DNA of 64,000 nucleotides from Apostichopus japonicus (taxonomy: Eukaryota; Echinodermata; Holothuroidea; Aspidochirotida; Stichopodidae), in the NCBI RefSeq assembly GCF_037975245.1, contig NC_092579.1, positions 10,469,678 through 10,533,677 of the forward strand, given 5' to 3'. Below the pieces are notes generated by a model. It was not told where the DNA came from, searched no databases, and saw nothing but the letters and a program-made list of their open reading frames with translations. Positions 44,572 to 57,699 of the stretch are shown piece by piece. The first letter of the stretch is position 1, and each line of letters opens with the position of its first letter. Both the position numbers and the translations under genes were made by a program.

Positions 44572-46127
44572 TCATGTCTGCCTTTCCACTGGTGCGTTGC
44601 GTATGGCATTTCTTCCCAAATTTGTGTACAATTCTGCATACAACCCATTCCTAGCATCGTCCGCATGTTTAATTCGAAGCGTTTCGTAGTCGGGTTCGGA
44701 TTTACGTCTTACACGTTGGGAAACCAGAGTTAGTGCCAACCTCAGCCCTTTCACAGAATCCATCGTCATTCTCACCCACTCCGGGGGTTCTCCTTCATGT
44801 CTCGTTAAGCGATTATTGTGAATTGGTTTCTGCCTTTTCTTAGCAACCATGGTAACCCGGATAAGCACGTCGTTGATCTTCGTCAACACAACACTAGGTC
44901 CAGACCAAGGTCTGTGTAACTTGTTAGTCGTGCCACTCTTGATTTCTGGGCAGTAGACAGTCGCAAAGTCGCCTGTCTTTTACGACCTGGGGGGGGGGGC
45001 ATTCTTCATTTTCCTTGGCTGTGATGAACACGCTCATATCCTCGTCTGCTCGTTATAGTTCTTGTAACTGTTACGAGGTTCTCTCTGTCGCATACTCGGA
45101 TGTCTTCCCCGCCCATTTCTGGTTCCTGGTTGTTACCCGGTGACATGCCACCAGTCTGCCACCCATTTCTGATCCCGTTTCGCCGAATTAATGTCCCTTC
45201 CATCATCTCTTCGGATTTGCAATGTTGACACTCACTGCATGATCTTCGTGAAAGACCGTCCTCATTGCCATGGATTCTTCCAGGCATGTGTTCCACTTCA
45301 AAGTCGTACGTTCTCACGGTCTCTAGCCAACGTGCCGAAGACAAATTGATGAAACCACTTTACACCAATTACAATCGCAAGCAGTTCCTTTCCGGTGACA
45401 CAATACCTCCGCTCGGTTTGGTCAACGTTCTGCTGTAATATCCGATAACTATCTCGTTTCCTTCCTGAATCTGCGACAGGACGGCACGTATTACCATGTT
45501 ACTGGCATCTGTATCTAAATTTAATGGGTCTTCTCTAGTAGGGTAGCTCAGGTCAAGTTAGTGGCCGACGTTAGCCTCTTTTTTAACTCCTGGAATGAGT
45601 CCTGTTTGTCATTTATCTAGACGAATTCTCGTCCTGCCTCCGTCAGCTGGTTTAATGATTTGGCAATAGTGCTGAATCCCTTGATAAACCGTCGATATTG
45701 ACTACATTGCCCGATGAGGGTACTACGCTCCCGCACACTCCTGTGCGTCGGGCACTCTACAACTGCTCGTATCTTTTTTTTGGGTCGTTTCTCGCTGACC
45801 ACGTGTCCCATGAAGGCAACCTGCCGCCTGAACAAGTAAATTTACATTTAGAATTACATTTCTTCGGAGAAAGCTTTAATCCCGCCTTGGCTAGCCTTCC
45901 TATCACTTCCTATCCCGGTGGTCCATTTCTATCTGCCAGTATCCTCTTGCTAATTCTAGGGTTGGCAACCACGAAGCTCCGTTCAGTCGATCTAGCGTAT
46001 AACTATTCGAGGGAGTGCATACGAGTAATTCACCGTTGCCGCATTCAATTTCCGATAGTCCAAACAAACCTGTAAGGTCCGATCTTTCTTTTTTACCAAG
46101 ACGATGGGAGGAGACCAAGGGCTTCAC
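44572..46127 (-). pseudogene. Gypsy-type pol relic (RT, RNase H, integrase end)
   Basis: Minus-strand order: RT entry with VKKKDRTLQVCLDYRKLNAA (~46060-46115), LDRLNGASW...LELARGYWQIEMD (~45910-45990), then after a deletion RQVAFMGHVVSE (~45800), YRRFIKGFSTIAKSLNQLTE (~45650), the RNase H end ARWLETVRTYDFEVEHMPGR with GNEDGLSRR (~45240-45330), and finally an integrase C-terminal block with the RLTRHEGEPPEWV segment (~44770-44810). The RT catalytic loop and most of integrase are deleted, and frameshifts and stops abound. It is distinct in sequence from the element at 39.9-42.7 kb. Dead copy. Confidence 0.87.
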
Positions 46128-46795
46128 GAAGGTTATTGATATATCGTGTTTACAAGGTTTGCACAATTTGACCCCTGATGACCCCAAATGACCTTTGACC
46201 TGGACCACCAGAAGAAATTGGCTTCTTGTAATCACTGTGGTATTCCTTCACACTACATATGAAGTTTGTCCGGCCTTCCCTTCTTGAGATATCGTGTTTA
46301 CAAGGTTTTCACAATTTGGTGACCCCAAATGTCGTTTGACCAGGATCAAAAACAAAAGGCTAATTTAACTCAATGTGGTACTACTACACACTCAATATAA
46401 GGTCTGCCCAAGCTTTTCTTCTTGAGGTATCATGTTTACAAGGTTTTGACAATTTGACCCCTGGTGACCCTAAATGACCTTTGACCTACACCAAAAACAA
46501 TACGCTTCCTATACTTAATGTGGTTTTGCTACACGCTAAACATGAAGTTAGTTGGACTTCCCTTCTTGAGATATCGTGTTAACAAGGTTTTCGCAATTTG
46601 ACCCCAAGTCACCCCAATGTGACCTTTGACCTCCACCAAAACAATAGGCTTCTTGTACTCAATGTGGCTCTTCTACACAGTAGATATGAAGTTGGTTTGA
46701 TTTTCTCTTTCTTGAGGTATCGTGTTTACAAGCTGGGCATCACAAACGCACTCACACACATACGCACACACGCCATCATAAATGCAAAGGTTACG
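46128..46795. repeat. ~144-bp tandem repeat (TGACCTTTGACC family)
   Basis: ATATCGTGTTTACAAGG recurs near 46141, 46289, 46430, 46571 and 46718. Each copy is followed by TTTGACCCC, TGACCTTTGACCTCCACC and CTTCTTGTACTCAATGTGG blocks. The array ends in a CACACACATACGCACACACG run. It directly abuts the Gypsy relic. Confidence 0.85.
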
Positions 46796-47448
46796 ATTAT
46801 TATCGAAACTTAAAATTGCAGATCAACAGCAGACGTTGGAAACACTTTTCGGAAAATCAGAGGACGCTCTTCCAATTTCAGTTTTTGTGTGTAATTCTGG
46901 TGTCAATGAGTCGATATGTCCATGTGTTCTTCTTTCTCAGATCAAAAGTAAAATATCAAATGTTTCCCGAAAAAGGTAATGAGGCCGATGTTGGTCCGGC
47001 CTGTATAGAGCCGTATATAGTGTTGTCCAGTGAGCGCTGAAATCTCTCGACCAATCAAAAATCGTGTTAGCCAAACTCTCTTTATATGCGGCACTGTACC
47101 TGTACTGCGTACGATTTGTCACATGGGTCTACTCGTAATGTGCAAGGTTTGCATGTAATTTACGTTTTTGAGTAGTCGAATGAGAACTTAATTTCAAAAT
47201 ACGGAAAATATGTGTGCTCCTCATACGTCATCTCCAAGCAGTTATTTTCGTTATAGATATTTCCATTTTCGTGTATTGTATTGAATTTGATTTTGAATTT
47301 ATTGTCCACAATCGGAAATTCGGCTACACAGGTCGTAAACGAAAAAGAGAAAAGAAAAAAAAGAAAGGCGATAGTATAAGTATCAATAGACTGCGATACA
47401 CATACAGTAATACAAACATATCTACAGCAAGTCCTACAAATAAGAAAA
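46796..47448. other. Intergenic stretch without recognised gene
   Basis: No gene supported. AGAGCCGTATATAG near 47006 matches the hairpin stem sequence at 27121. The Lys/Arg-rich frame at 47330-47380 comes from a GAAAAAG-rich low-complexity run. Confidence 0.4.
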
Positions 47449-47757
47449 TTATCTTCTCACTTGTGAATTAAATATATGGATAGAATTAGGCACAAATGAG
47501 TATCTGTAGCGGGCCCTAAGTGAACGTGGTTGGCATAAACGCAGCCCAGAGCGGTTGTTATTGTAGTGCTCAAACAAAGTGTGTGTTGGGTCTTGCATGA
47601 TTTGTTTCAATTTATTGCAGACCATCTCATGATATAAGCACTCTAACGAAGGTAAGTGAGCATCGATTACCCGCTGAGCAACTTTCCTAGATTGCTCAAA
47701 CATTTTCACATCGATTCTTGTACCATTGGCAAAGTAACAAATTATGCTGTACATCTA
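47449..47757 (-). pseudogene. LINE C-terminal fragment
   Basis: The minus-strand frame reads RKVAQRVIDAHLPSLECLYH, IMQDPTHTLFEHY, RSGLRLCQPRS and RYRYSFVPNSIHIFN, the C-terminal block of jockey/CR1-group LINEs (x-D-P-x-H-x-L, S-G-R-R-like, S-F-V/I-P-x-A/S-I). It is separate from the larger LINE that follows on the same strand, because it duplicates a C-terminal region. Confidence 0.72.
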
Positions 47758-48297
47758 AACACTTTGAATGGGGGATCTATAGTTTAGTTTAGTAGAAAAT
47801 AAAGAGGATCAGGAGGGACACTTAGGTCCCCATCAAGGACCCTATAGAGAAAAATCAATGAAGACACAAACACTCACACCCTATTACAATGCTTAAAGTG
47901 CTTGTCCAAAGCATTCTTAAACCCATTGACACTACTTGCAAGTACAACTTTCTCAGGCAAACCATTCCACTCATTCACAACCCTATTAGAAAAAAAATTA
48001 TGCCGAATATTAATCCTACTATGTGACTTTTGGAGTTTAAGACAATGACCTCTGGTACAATACTGTTGGCAAACATGAAAAAGTCGGTAAAGGAGAAATG
48101 TCGAAACCATACACTATCTTGAAAACCTGGATCAAGTCCCCACGTAACCTCCTAAGCTCCAGTGTCGTGAGATTCAACAGTTGTAACCGCCTATTATAAG
48201 GAACACTCTTTAAGGAACTAATCATCCTAGTAGCCCTCCTCTGGACCTTTTCAAGTACTTCCTTATCCTTTGAAAAATATGGGTTCCAAGTCTGCAC

Positions 48298-48537
48298 CTC
48301 ACCCTCACCTCACCTATCCCGGAGTCTGGTAGACCGTAGGGACGCCACAGATGCCCTCCCAACTATTTCTTTCCACTTGTTCCTGTTCTCGGCCTCTCGA
48401 AGGGCATCAGGCAGTTTGAGGCCCGTCCACTCTGGGATGTTGTCCTCCCATCTTTTCCTCTGTCTGCCTCTCCTTCTTCCTCCCGGTACCGTGCCCTGCA
48501 GTATCGTCTTAGCCAGTCCTGTAGATCTTGTGACATG
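48298..48537 (-). mobile_element. 5'-truncated LINE fragment nested in LINE, 8-bp TSD
   Basis: GTCTGCAC occurs at 48290-48297 and 48538-48545. Removing the 240 bases between restores the host LINE frame across Val-Gln-Thr-Trp-Asn-Pro. The insert encodes on the minus strand the C-terminal end of a different LINE (GGRRRGRQRKRWEDNIPEW, then a run ending RSTRLRDR) and finishes in a (GGTGAG)n-type tail. The short microsatellite tail and extreme 5' truncation suit target-primed insertion. Confidence 0.88.
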
Positions 48538-49818
48538 GTCTGCACAGCATACTCCAAAATGAGGCCTAACCAACTGCTTATAAAGCCTAACTGCGATGTC
48601 CTCTTTCAGAAAACTGAAGTTCCTCTTGATCATACCTAAAAACCCTATTACCTCTTTTAGCAGCTTCAATACAATGTTTAGAAGGTTGCAGAGATGAGTC
48701 AATGTAGATACCTAGGTCTCTTTTAACAGAGACCTCCTGTAACTCCACACCATTAAGATTGATGTAAACTTTTGGTTACTACTACCAATGTACATTACCT
48801 TCAATTTGCATTTATCAATATTAGAAAGCATTTGCCACCCATGAAACCAGGAAAAAGCCTTATCCAAATCCTTTTGAAACTTCTCAGAATCGCTTTTGGA
48901 AGAGACCTCAGAATACAATTTGGTGTAATCAGCAAACTTCTTAGCTGTACACAAAATATCTTCGGCGATGTCATTCATATAGGCAACAAACAACAAGGGA
49001 CCCAATACAGACCCTTGTGGAACCCCACTAGTAACGTCCTGCCAAGAAGAAGCACAGCCTTTAATTACCACCCTCTATTTCCTACTACCAATTCACTTCT
49101 CGATCCAATACAGTAAATTCCCATTGACACCCATACTCTTCAGCCTAAGTAAAAGACGCTGGTGGGGAACTTGATCAAAGGCCTTCTGGAAATCCAGGAA
49201 CACAACATCTACATACTACTGTCTATTTAGTGAGCTTGTTACATCTTCCATAAACTCAAGGATATTAGTGAGACAAGACCTTTTTTGACAAAAACCATGT
49301 TGAGACTCTCTGATCAAAGACTGACTGCTGAAGTGACAGACCATAGACTTTTTAACAATAGACTCCATGACCTTACAAACAACACTAGTGAGACTAACGG
49401 GCCTATAATTACAGGGCTTATACTTATCACCCTTCTTGAAAATTGGGGTAATATTAGCACATCTCCAGTCCTTAGGAACATAACCTTCATTCATAAATTT
49501 ACTAAAAACCAATGAGAGTGGAACACAGAAATGGTGTGCAAATAGGGATGGATTGCATCCGGTCCAGATGCTTTAGAAACATTTAGACGTAGCAGCTCCT
49601 TTAAGGCAACCTCATCCGAAAATAAGACCGTATCCAGTTTAGGCCTATCATTGTCCTTCTGGAAATCTGGAATACTACTCATATCTTCCCTTGTAAAAAC
49701 CGACACAAAATAGTTTTTCAAAAGATCTGCAAGATCCTGACTATCAGTAAATATACTATCTGCCTGTGGTGCCCTAAAAGAAACAATTGCATATTTAACT
49801 TTCTGCTTTGACCTAACA

Positions 49819-50389
49819 TAAGGTGACCAGACGTCCCCGATTTTCGGGGACAGTCCCCGATTACAGTGTGCTGTCCCCGATGAACAAGTGTCCCCGAAAA
49901 TGTCCCCGATTCGTCAAAAATGTTCAGGAATTTCGAAAATATCCCACATTATTAGTAAAATAATTGTAAAAACAAAATTTAGTCAAGTGTGCAGTCGCAG
50001 AACGGAACTTATAACCAGTATTTCAGGTGGGCCAGTGTAAAGTGGAAACTTTGTTAAAAATATGCTAGATCGATCTAGCCTAGCACTCTTTCGACCGTAT
50101 AAATGGCAACTACGGCGACACAACGACACTTATAGTGTGAGCATGAGCACATCAAAAGCTCTTAAAGAACCACGTAAAGTAAGTGGATTTCATTTAAGAA
50201 AAAGCTACATTTTTTAAAATAATATTGATTTAAAAAGTGCTTCAAAGTATCACCATTTTACATCTAAGCACCTTAGGCACTTGAAAATTTCCAAAGGGGA
50301 GGGGGACAGCCCCTTCCCTTAAACCCCTCCCCCATATCAGTCACGCAATAAATGTCCCCGATTTCAGTCACGAAAATATGGTCACCTTA
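49819..50389. mobile_element. 571-bp hAT-like MITE nested in LINE, 8-bp TSD
   Basis: ACCTAACA at 49811-49818 is repeated at 50390-50397. The ends are TAAGGTGACCA at 49819 and its reverse complement TGGTCACCTTA ending at 50389. Subterminal GTCCCCGA repeats occur near both ends (49833-49910 and 50353-50362). No coding capacity. Removing it rejoins the host LINE frame. Confidence 0.92.
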
Positions 50390-50470
50390 ACCTAACATAA
50401 GAAAAAAAAAGGCCTTTTGGTTATCCTTAATCTTTTAGGTCATGACTGTCATGACCTTAAGGTCATGATT

Positions 50471-50841
50471 GTTTTATCCATGATTGTTTATCCACTCTGA
50501 GGTTCTTTCTGTTTTCGATTTAATGCCAACTTAAATACGTTACCCCTGTCGACATAATGGTACTATTTTGCTTTGTATGTTGATGGAAGTACATTTTGTA
50601 CGTAAATTGAGTCTTGTTCCGGTGTTAAAAAGTCACATTTTCCAGAATAATGTTGAATAGACGAGATCTGATAAGTTGTTTAAACATTTTGCAGAAAAAA
50701 TTAATTTTCAATTGCTCAGTGACAGTAACTTAGCAATTCAACATTTTTCTGATTTTTTATAAGATAGTATCTTGTTATTTAAGCAATTTACTGAAAACTG
50801 TTGATTTATTAGGGCAAATTTTTCTTATGCTGGTGGTATCC
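50471..50841. repeat. Diverged copy of the 118-bp AT-rich repeat
   Basis: At about 50660-50815, GAGATCTGATAAGTTGTTTAAACATTTTGCAG and GCAATTCAACATTTTTCTGA match, inverted, the units at 20960-21270. The preceding part has a CATGACTGTCATGACCTTAAGGTCATGA palindromic cluster (50440-50467). Confidence 0.55.

Positions 50842-50883
<42 letters not shown>
50842..50883. repeat. (TA)n tail of SINE
   Basis: About 40 bases of TA repeat at the 3' end of the minus-strand SINE family 1 copy. Confidence 0.92.
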
Positions 50884-50887
<4 letters not shown>

Positions 50888-51058
50888 ATCGTAATGAGTT
50901 GGAAAATCAAGAACAGTAAAAAACTTTCAGCCTCCACCGGGATTCGAACCACGGGCCTCCCGCTCTGTACGCGGACACCCTAACCACTAGGCTATGGACG
51001 CTGATTGTATGTCCAGAGGTTCGAAACCGGTAAGGAAGATCGTAATTCCACTGTAGGC
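50884..51058 (-). mobile_element. tRNA-derived SINE, family 1, most complete copy
   Basis: The minus strand has a 5' head (GCCTACAGTGGAATTACGAT), the A-box-like TAGCCTAGTGGTTAGGGTG, the B-box GGTTCGAATCCC, the body GGAGGCTGAAAGTTTTTTAC...CCAACTCATTACGATTTTC and the TA tail. It serves as the reference for the copies at 4.8-5.1 kb and the fragments at 36.1 and 39.1 kb. Confidence 0.88.
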
Positions 51059-51198
51059 GTTTGTCACCTGTATCGAACATTACTAGTTCTGTTTTTGGTG
51101 ACATATTTTGCCTTACTCTAGAGATCAAACATGATGCTAACCAACTCGAAAATCATTTGTGATTCCTAAAGCCGGATCTCATAAGAGATACTTTGAAC

Positions 51199-52804
<1,606 letters not shown>

Positions 52805-52863
<59 letters not shown>

Positions 52864-52877
52864 TAATATAAATATAA

Positions 52878-52918
<41 letters not shown>
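52805..52918. repeat. (TA)n compound microsatellite
   Basis: Two TA blocks interrupted by ACATATATAATATAAATATAAATACA. It resembles SINE tails elsewhere, but no SINE body is adjacent. Confidence 0.93.
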
Positions 52919-52919
<1 letters not shown>

Positions 52920-55432
52920 CGCCCCCACTTTCAGATTTTTCCCGCCATAGTTTTGTTTGCAAATAGTAAGTGTGTAAGGCGTGATTGGGATAGGTTGATA
53001 AAAGAAAAAATGGCTTTTAAATGGCCCATGTAGTAATATGTAGTGATATATTCTGGTGACGTTCTGGATTATAAGTACTATATTATAGGCTCACATGTTC
53101 GCACAAATTTACTCCATTTGGCCCTTTTGCTATTTATCGGAAATTAGTATCGTGCTAATATGCAATATTATTCTTGTACTAAATATGGCAAATCCATATA
53201 CCATGTATGAAAAGTATCCATGATTTCTATCATGAGAAATCATGTTTTGAAGGTGTTCAGGCCTCGACAAATATTGTTAAAAGTACTCGCTGTTTGACCG
53301 TGCCTAACAATCTACTCGCCAAATTCCACTCGCCACTAGTCCTATGATTGTTGTTTAAGCCTCCAAAGTGCAGAACTGCAACATCAATACGTTCTTTGAA
53401 CAAAGGTAAGGCAGTTAGGCAGAGGCATGGTGCTACGTAATTGCGCATTGGTAAGTCATGTTTCTTTGCAGTATGAAATTTAAACTTTTTCCACCAAAAG
53501 TAAGTGTTGAACATAGTTAAACATGTCGCAGAATCATAAAGAAGCAGCTAGGCCAACTGTTATGTCTAAATAATTAAATATAAAACGCCTGTATGAACAC
53601 CTACAAATATAGCTCGGCTTCTGTTACATTATGGCTCCTATATTACTTGGTATGTGCTGTATATATGTACAGTAGCTACGTGTGTGCGCTAGTCCTAAGC
53701 CCATACAGTACCTTACTGCTACTTTGAACCTCTACTTGATTAGGGTGACTTTGTACATGTGCCCCGTTTTCTATCTTGTCCTGTCGAAAAAAATATCACT
53801 ATTACTCCAATACACTGCCTAAATCAAGGCGATCTTTTACGCAATGAAAATCTGAGGTTGTAAGAGAGTCTTTTTTCCAAACTTCCTAGCAGCAACAACA
53901 GCAAATTTGTCTCAAAACTCCTTAAATTGTTCTATACCTTGCGAATTATGACTGATAGCCGGTAGGAAAATGCCTTAAGAAATAATTAAGAAGATGTTTT
54001 GACATCTTAAGTGTATTGGTACTCTTGGTATTCTTGACGTTGTTTTGTTAAAGAACCCCATACTAACCGTTGCTGGCTTAGACAACTTAAGCAAAATCCA
54101 ATCCAGACAAAAGCTTGCGAACTCACTGTCAAACTTAGACCGTTTTACATTGTAATTATTTTGCACTGAGATTGGTTATAGTAAACAATCTAACTAGACG
54201 AACTGTTAAGTTTCATAAACGCTGCCTGGTCACAACGAAACTACATCCAACCTGAAATAAATACTACAGAAAACGTCCAATAGACCCCTGTACTACAAAG
54301 TGCACCTTTTTGCACACAGAGTAGCCAATGCAAATATGTTCGGGTTTTCAGTTTTAGATTCTACGAATGCCCATAAGCTCAGTTCCAATTGCCAAATAGC
54401 CTCCTATTCGTATGAGGCGTAACGCCTCATACGAAAAGTCCAATACCTTCTTGCACTTTAAAAGATTGGAATACTTTGCAATCAGAAATTGTCCATGCAC
54501 CTAGTCTAGAATGTAAGACCAGCTGCTTACTAACTGTTCTTGTTGTTTTCTTATAACCCTTACTCATACTTTGTAGCGCTCAGTTGGCCTTTGTGTCCTC
54601 TAGTTGGATATTTGCCGACTTAACACATTCAGCTTCAGAGGGGTATAATAAAAGGGGGCTAAATGTGCCGCCTAGCTGAAGCAAGCTCAGAAAGTCAGTG
54701 TACACTAACTTTAGGCTAGCTTACCTTAGCCTATCTGTATGCGATCGGGTACACAACGCAGATTAGGCTATGGCAAATGGTGATCATTCATAATCACAGA
54801 CCATGACATTGCCGGCATCACCGTACTTTGCTCGATTTGCAAATTCAAATACAGAAGAAGATTGAGTTTGTTTTAGTAACTTTTTAACCAAGACAATTAA
54901 GTTAATTGTAAAGGGATAATCTATGTTATTCTTGATGCGCATAGAAATGTAATCATTGAGACAATTGGTGCAACAATGACATCAGTGACAAAGTTTCAAA
55001 TGCTGTGACTTGTCCATTCATGACGAACAACAAAATTTGGGTGTGGGAGTGGGGGGGGGGGTGCACATAAACAAGCACCACTCTAATGCAACTTTATAAA
55101 GGGTGTCTTAGTCTAGTGAATGTTAAGCAACATGAAATTTTATTGTTAAGGCACTGAACTATACAATAAATCATAAATCAAAGGTATGTTTAGAGTCAAT
55201 TTACAGAGTGAATTACATGACAGGTCCTATCATGTCTACCATTATTGCGTTGATGCAACATTCATTGTCAGCCAGTACTGAAGGTTTAAACATAAAAGGA
55301 AGCATGTAATGTACCTGCGTTGATGTGAGAAAGTGTTTGCACAGGGTATCCGGGTACCCGCCCAAAGCGATACTATCCGGTTCCTAATTTATTACCCAAA
55401 TCCTACGCAAAGTGTGATTTGTTTTATTCCTT
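52919..55432. other. Intergenic stretch without recognised gene
   Basis: AT-rich sequence. Open frames at 53257-53514 and 53975-54166 (minus) have no known motif. Contains the 29-base palindrome at 54407-54435 and a G-run at about 55050-55062. Confidence 0.5.
54407..54435. other. 29-base perfect inverted repeat
   Basis: TTCGTATGAGGCGT, a single A, then ACGCCTCATACGAA: two 14-base arms with a one-base centre. Perfect arms with almost no loop favour a cruciform or a protein-binding dyad over an RNA hairpin. Confidence 0.9.
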
Positions 55433-56513
55433 GCCGAAGGCTCAAGGAATCTATGCGATGATGACTGCGCGTTTGTGACCCACAGCTTGTAACCACAAAG
55501 GTCCGTTAAAGGCCTAAATCCGAAATATTGGAGCACATAAAAAATTTAGGGCAGATTTCACCTCATCGAGGGCAACCTTTTTGATAAAACCATCAGGTCA
55601 TCCAAGGTTGCTTATGTGCAAAACTGCCAACTTATGCAAATTTTTGCAACTACTTCAAGTCACGAAGTCTGACATGGCTGATATATTTGGACAAGTTGTA
55701 AATGTAGTAGGGGCACGTTTTCCAAAATAACCGATATGTGATCCAAGGTCACATAGGTCAATTATGGGTCAAAATGTTTTTGTTTGTGTAATAACTTGTG
55801 AAACTCCCACTTACATGATCTGACATGGTTGATATTTTGGGACTAGTTGTGAATGGGGTAGGGGAAGGTTTCAAAACATAAGGGTCATGTGATCCAAGGT
55901 CAACAAAGGTCAATTAGGGGTAAAAACTAGAATTTTTGCAATAACTTGAGAACAAAATATCCGTCAAGGTTGGGAGTTACGCTATTGTAATCCAATAGTT
56001 GACTTGCATCCAGTACAGAACGGATGGTCGTACAGACTTGTCATGCTGCTTTTTGGGAGTGACGCTATTGTAATCCAATAGTTGACCTGCATTTGGGTGA
56101 CTTTGACCAAAGGTTGACCTCCAGTGACCAGTATTAGTTTCTTTCAAGTTGATTAATTGAATTTTTATGGCCATATTCTGATCTAAATTTTCCATAAGTT
56201 GACTCCTCTGCAACCTTTGTGTGCGAAATTATTAGAGATCAAGATTCGTTTGATTTTGTTAAAATTCCTAATAAATACAGTAAGGATGATTCTGTGAGTT
56301 CTGTAAAAAAAAAGCCAACTCTTGCTCATATCAGTCACCTGGTCCTCTAGTTCCTCAACAGGTTCTTAAAAGGACCAAGGGTTGATTTGTGATATTTTTG
56401 GAAGTAATATCGTGTGTGTACATCGGACCACATAACAATTTTAGGACAGTGCTGCTCCCTTACATGTAACTGTTCCTTACAAGCAAGGAACCATAGTGTT
56501 TTGGGCTCTTGTT
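55433..56513. mobile_element. Helitron/HINE-like repeat, single-unit copy
   Basis: Left end ATTCCTTGCCGAAGGCTCAAGGAATCTATGCGAT with an 8-bp inverted ATTCCTTG/CAAGGAAT pair; core GGTCATGTGATCCAAGGTCA and GACCAAAGGTTGACCTCCAG; right end GCAAGGAACCATAGTG...GGGCTCTTGTTT at 56483-56512. Colinear with 21.6-22.5 kb. This is the cleanest single copy for defining the family. Confidence 0.65.
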
Positions 56514-57190
56514 TAGGGTAGGAGTTAGGATCATTTTTACCAATGTTATGCCAAAGTAAGGCACTTTTTGAGTGATACTGCATTTTTAAGTGACAGTGAT
56601 ACAGCATAATAATAGAGACAACCAGAAAGTATTAATTTTGGTTATTAAAGATGGTAAGGGAAATTTAAGGCACACCTAAACGTTTCTTATTGTTGTTAAA
56701 ATGTGATCATACATTTATAGTAAATGAAACATTTTTTAGTCAAGGTTTACCAGTATTCTGTTATTTATACACATATGTTACAAACTTCAAGTGTTGTTTC
56801 ACCATACTGTACATGAAATGTGTGAATATTCCCAGATTGATATAAACACATTATTTCTTTGATTATCCATATCACTCATTTATGAAATATAATTTTCATA
56901 AATTACATGTCCTAGAGAGTGGATTTATGTGACTTTTTGACATTTTTGACATTCCAAGAGTCTGAAAATCAAATCCAAATTGTTTTATGTAGCCTGTTAA
57001 AGGTACAGTATTGGCCAACAATTTGCCAGATATTCAAATATGGTCATACCCTATGCCGAGGCCAAACATAACAGTTAGGTTTGTGCAGCTTAAGCTAGAT
57101 CTAAGCTTCCAATAGGCTAGGTATATACTCCCCATTTTCACTAGGCCTGCAACTAAGGACGTAAAAGATATACATTTGACATTTAACCAC
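56514..57190. other. Intergenic stretch without recognised gene
   Basis: AT-rich sequence, no open frame with known motif, no clear repeat. Confidence 0.5.
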
Positions 57191-57570
57191 GTGACTGTTA
57201 ACCTCAGTTCCCATGGCAACCACATATTTCGATAGTACTTAACATTGCCATGATACCTACAGGTGAAGGTTCCATGTCAAGTCAATGTTTCCCCTTGGGG
57301 TTATGTAGCAAAAACTTAATTTCACTAAATTTGACCTTTGGTTCCAGGGGCCTGCGAGACACAGGGGTTCACTTTGGGTTACATTCCCACCAAGTTTGAA
57401 GAAAATCGGCCCAGTCGTTTAAGAAGAGATTGTCACACCAAATTTGCTAAAAATCTACATTTGACCTTTACTCATGGCAATCACCTATTTTGATACTACT
57501 TGACATTTCCATTATACCCGTAAAGGTACTTCCATGTCAATATCATGTTCCAAAGAATTGAACTTCTAAC
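57191..57570. repeat. Diverged direct repeat (~265 bp apart)
   Basis: CCCATGGCAACCACATATTTCGATAGTACTTAACATTGCC at about 57209 recurs as CTCATGGCAATCACCTATTTTGATACTACTTGACATTTCC at about 57472. The middle carries CCCACCAAGTTTGAAGAAAATCGG, related to 26.1-26.5 kb. Confidence 0.65.
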
Positions 57571-57699
57571 AAATTCAGCTGCAGGGCATTTTATGATCAA
57601 AACTTAGCTGTTAGTTGTAAGACTCAGTTGTAGCCCAGTTTCAGTGCTAAACCTACAGTAGGCCAGGCTTCTCCGGACTGCTACGTTTCATTTCAGTTT

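Larger units (their letters stand above)
47775..50470 (-). pseudogene. Jockey/CR1-group LINE RT relic with two insertions
   Basis: Minus-strand order: KNYFVSVFTRED (~49690), SKASGPDAIHPY (~49560), VPKDWRCANITPIFKKGDK and NYRPVSLTSVVCKVMESIV (~49380-49470), FLDFQKAFDQVPHQRL (~49160-49200), GVPQGSVLGPLLF (~49010), AKKFADYTKLYS (~48930), LVRPHFGVC (~48560), WNPYFSKDKEVLEKVQRRAT (~48270), LRRLRGDLIQVFKIVYGFD (~48120), and the end VNEWNGLPEKVV...FKNALDKHFKH (~47890-47970). The catalytic F-A-D-D is F-A-D-Y, an inactivating change. Two younger elements (48298-48537 and 49819-50389) have 8-bp target duplications. A short ACTAA-type tail lies near 47790. Confidence 0.88.
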
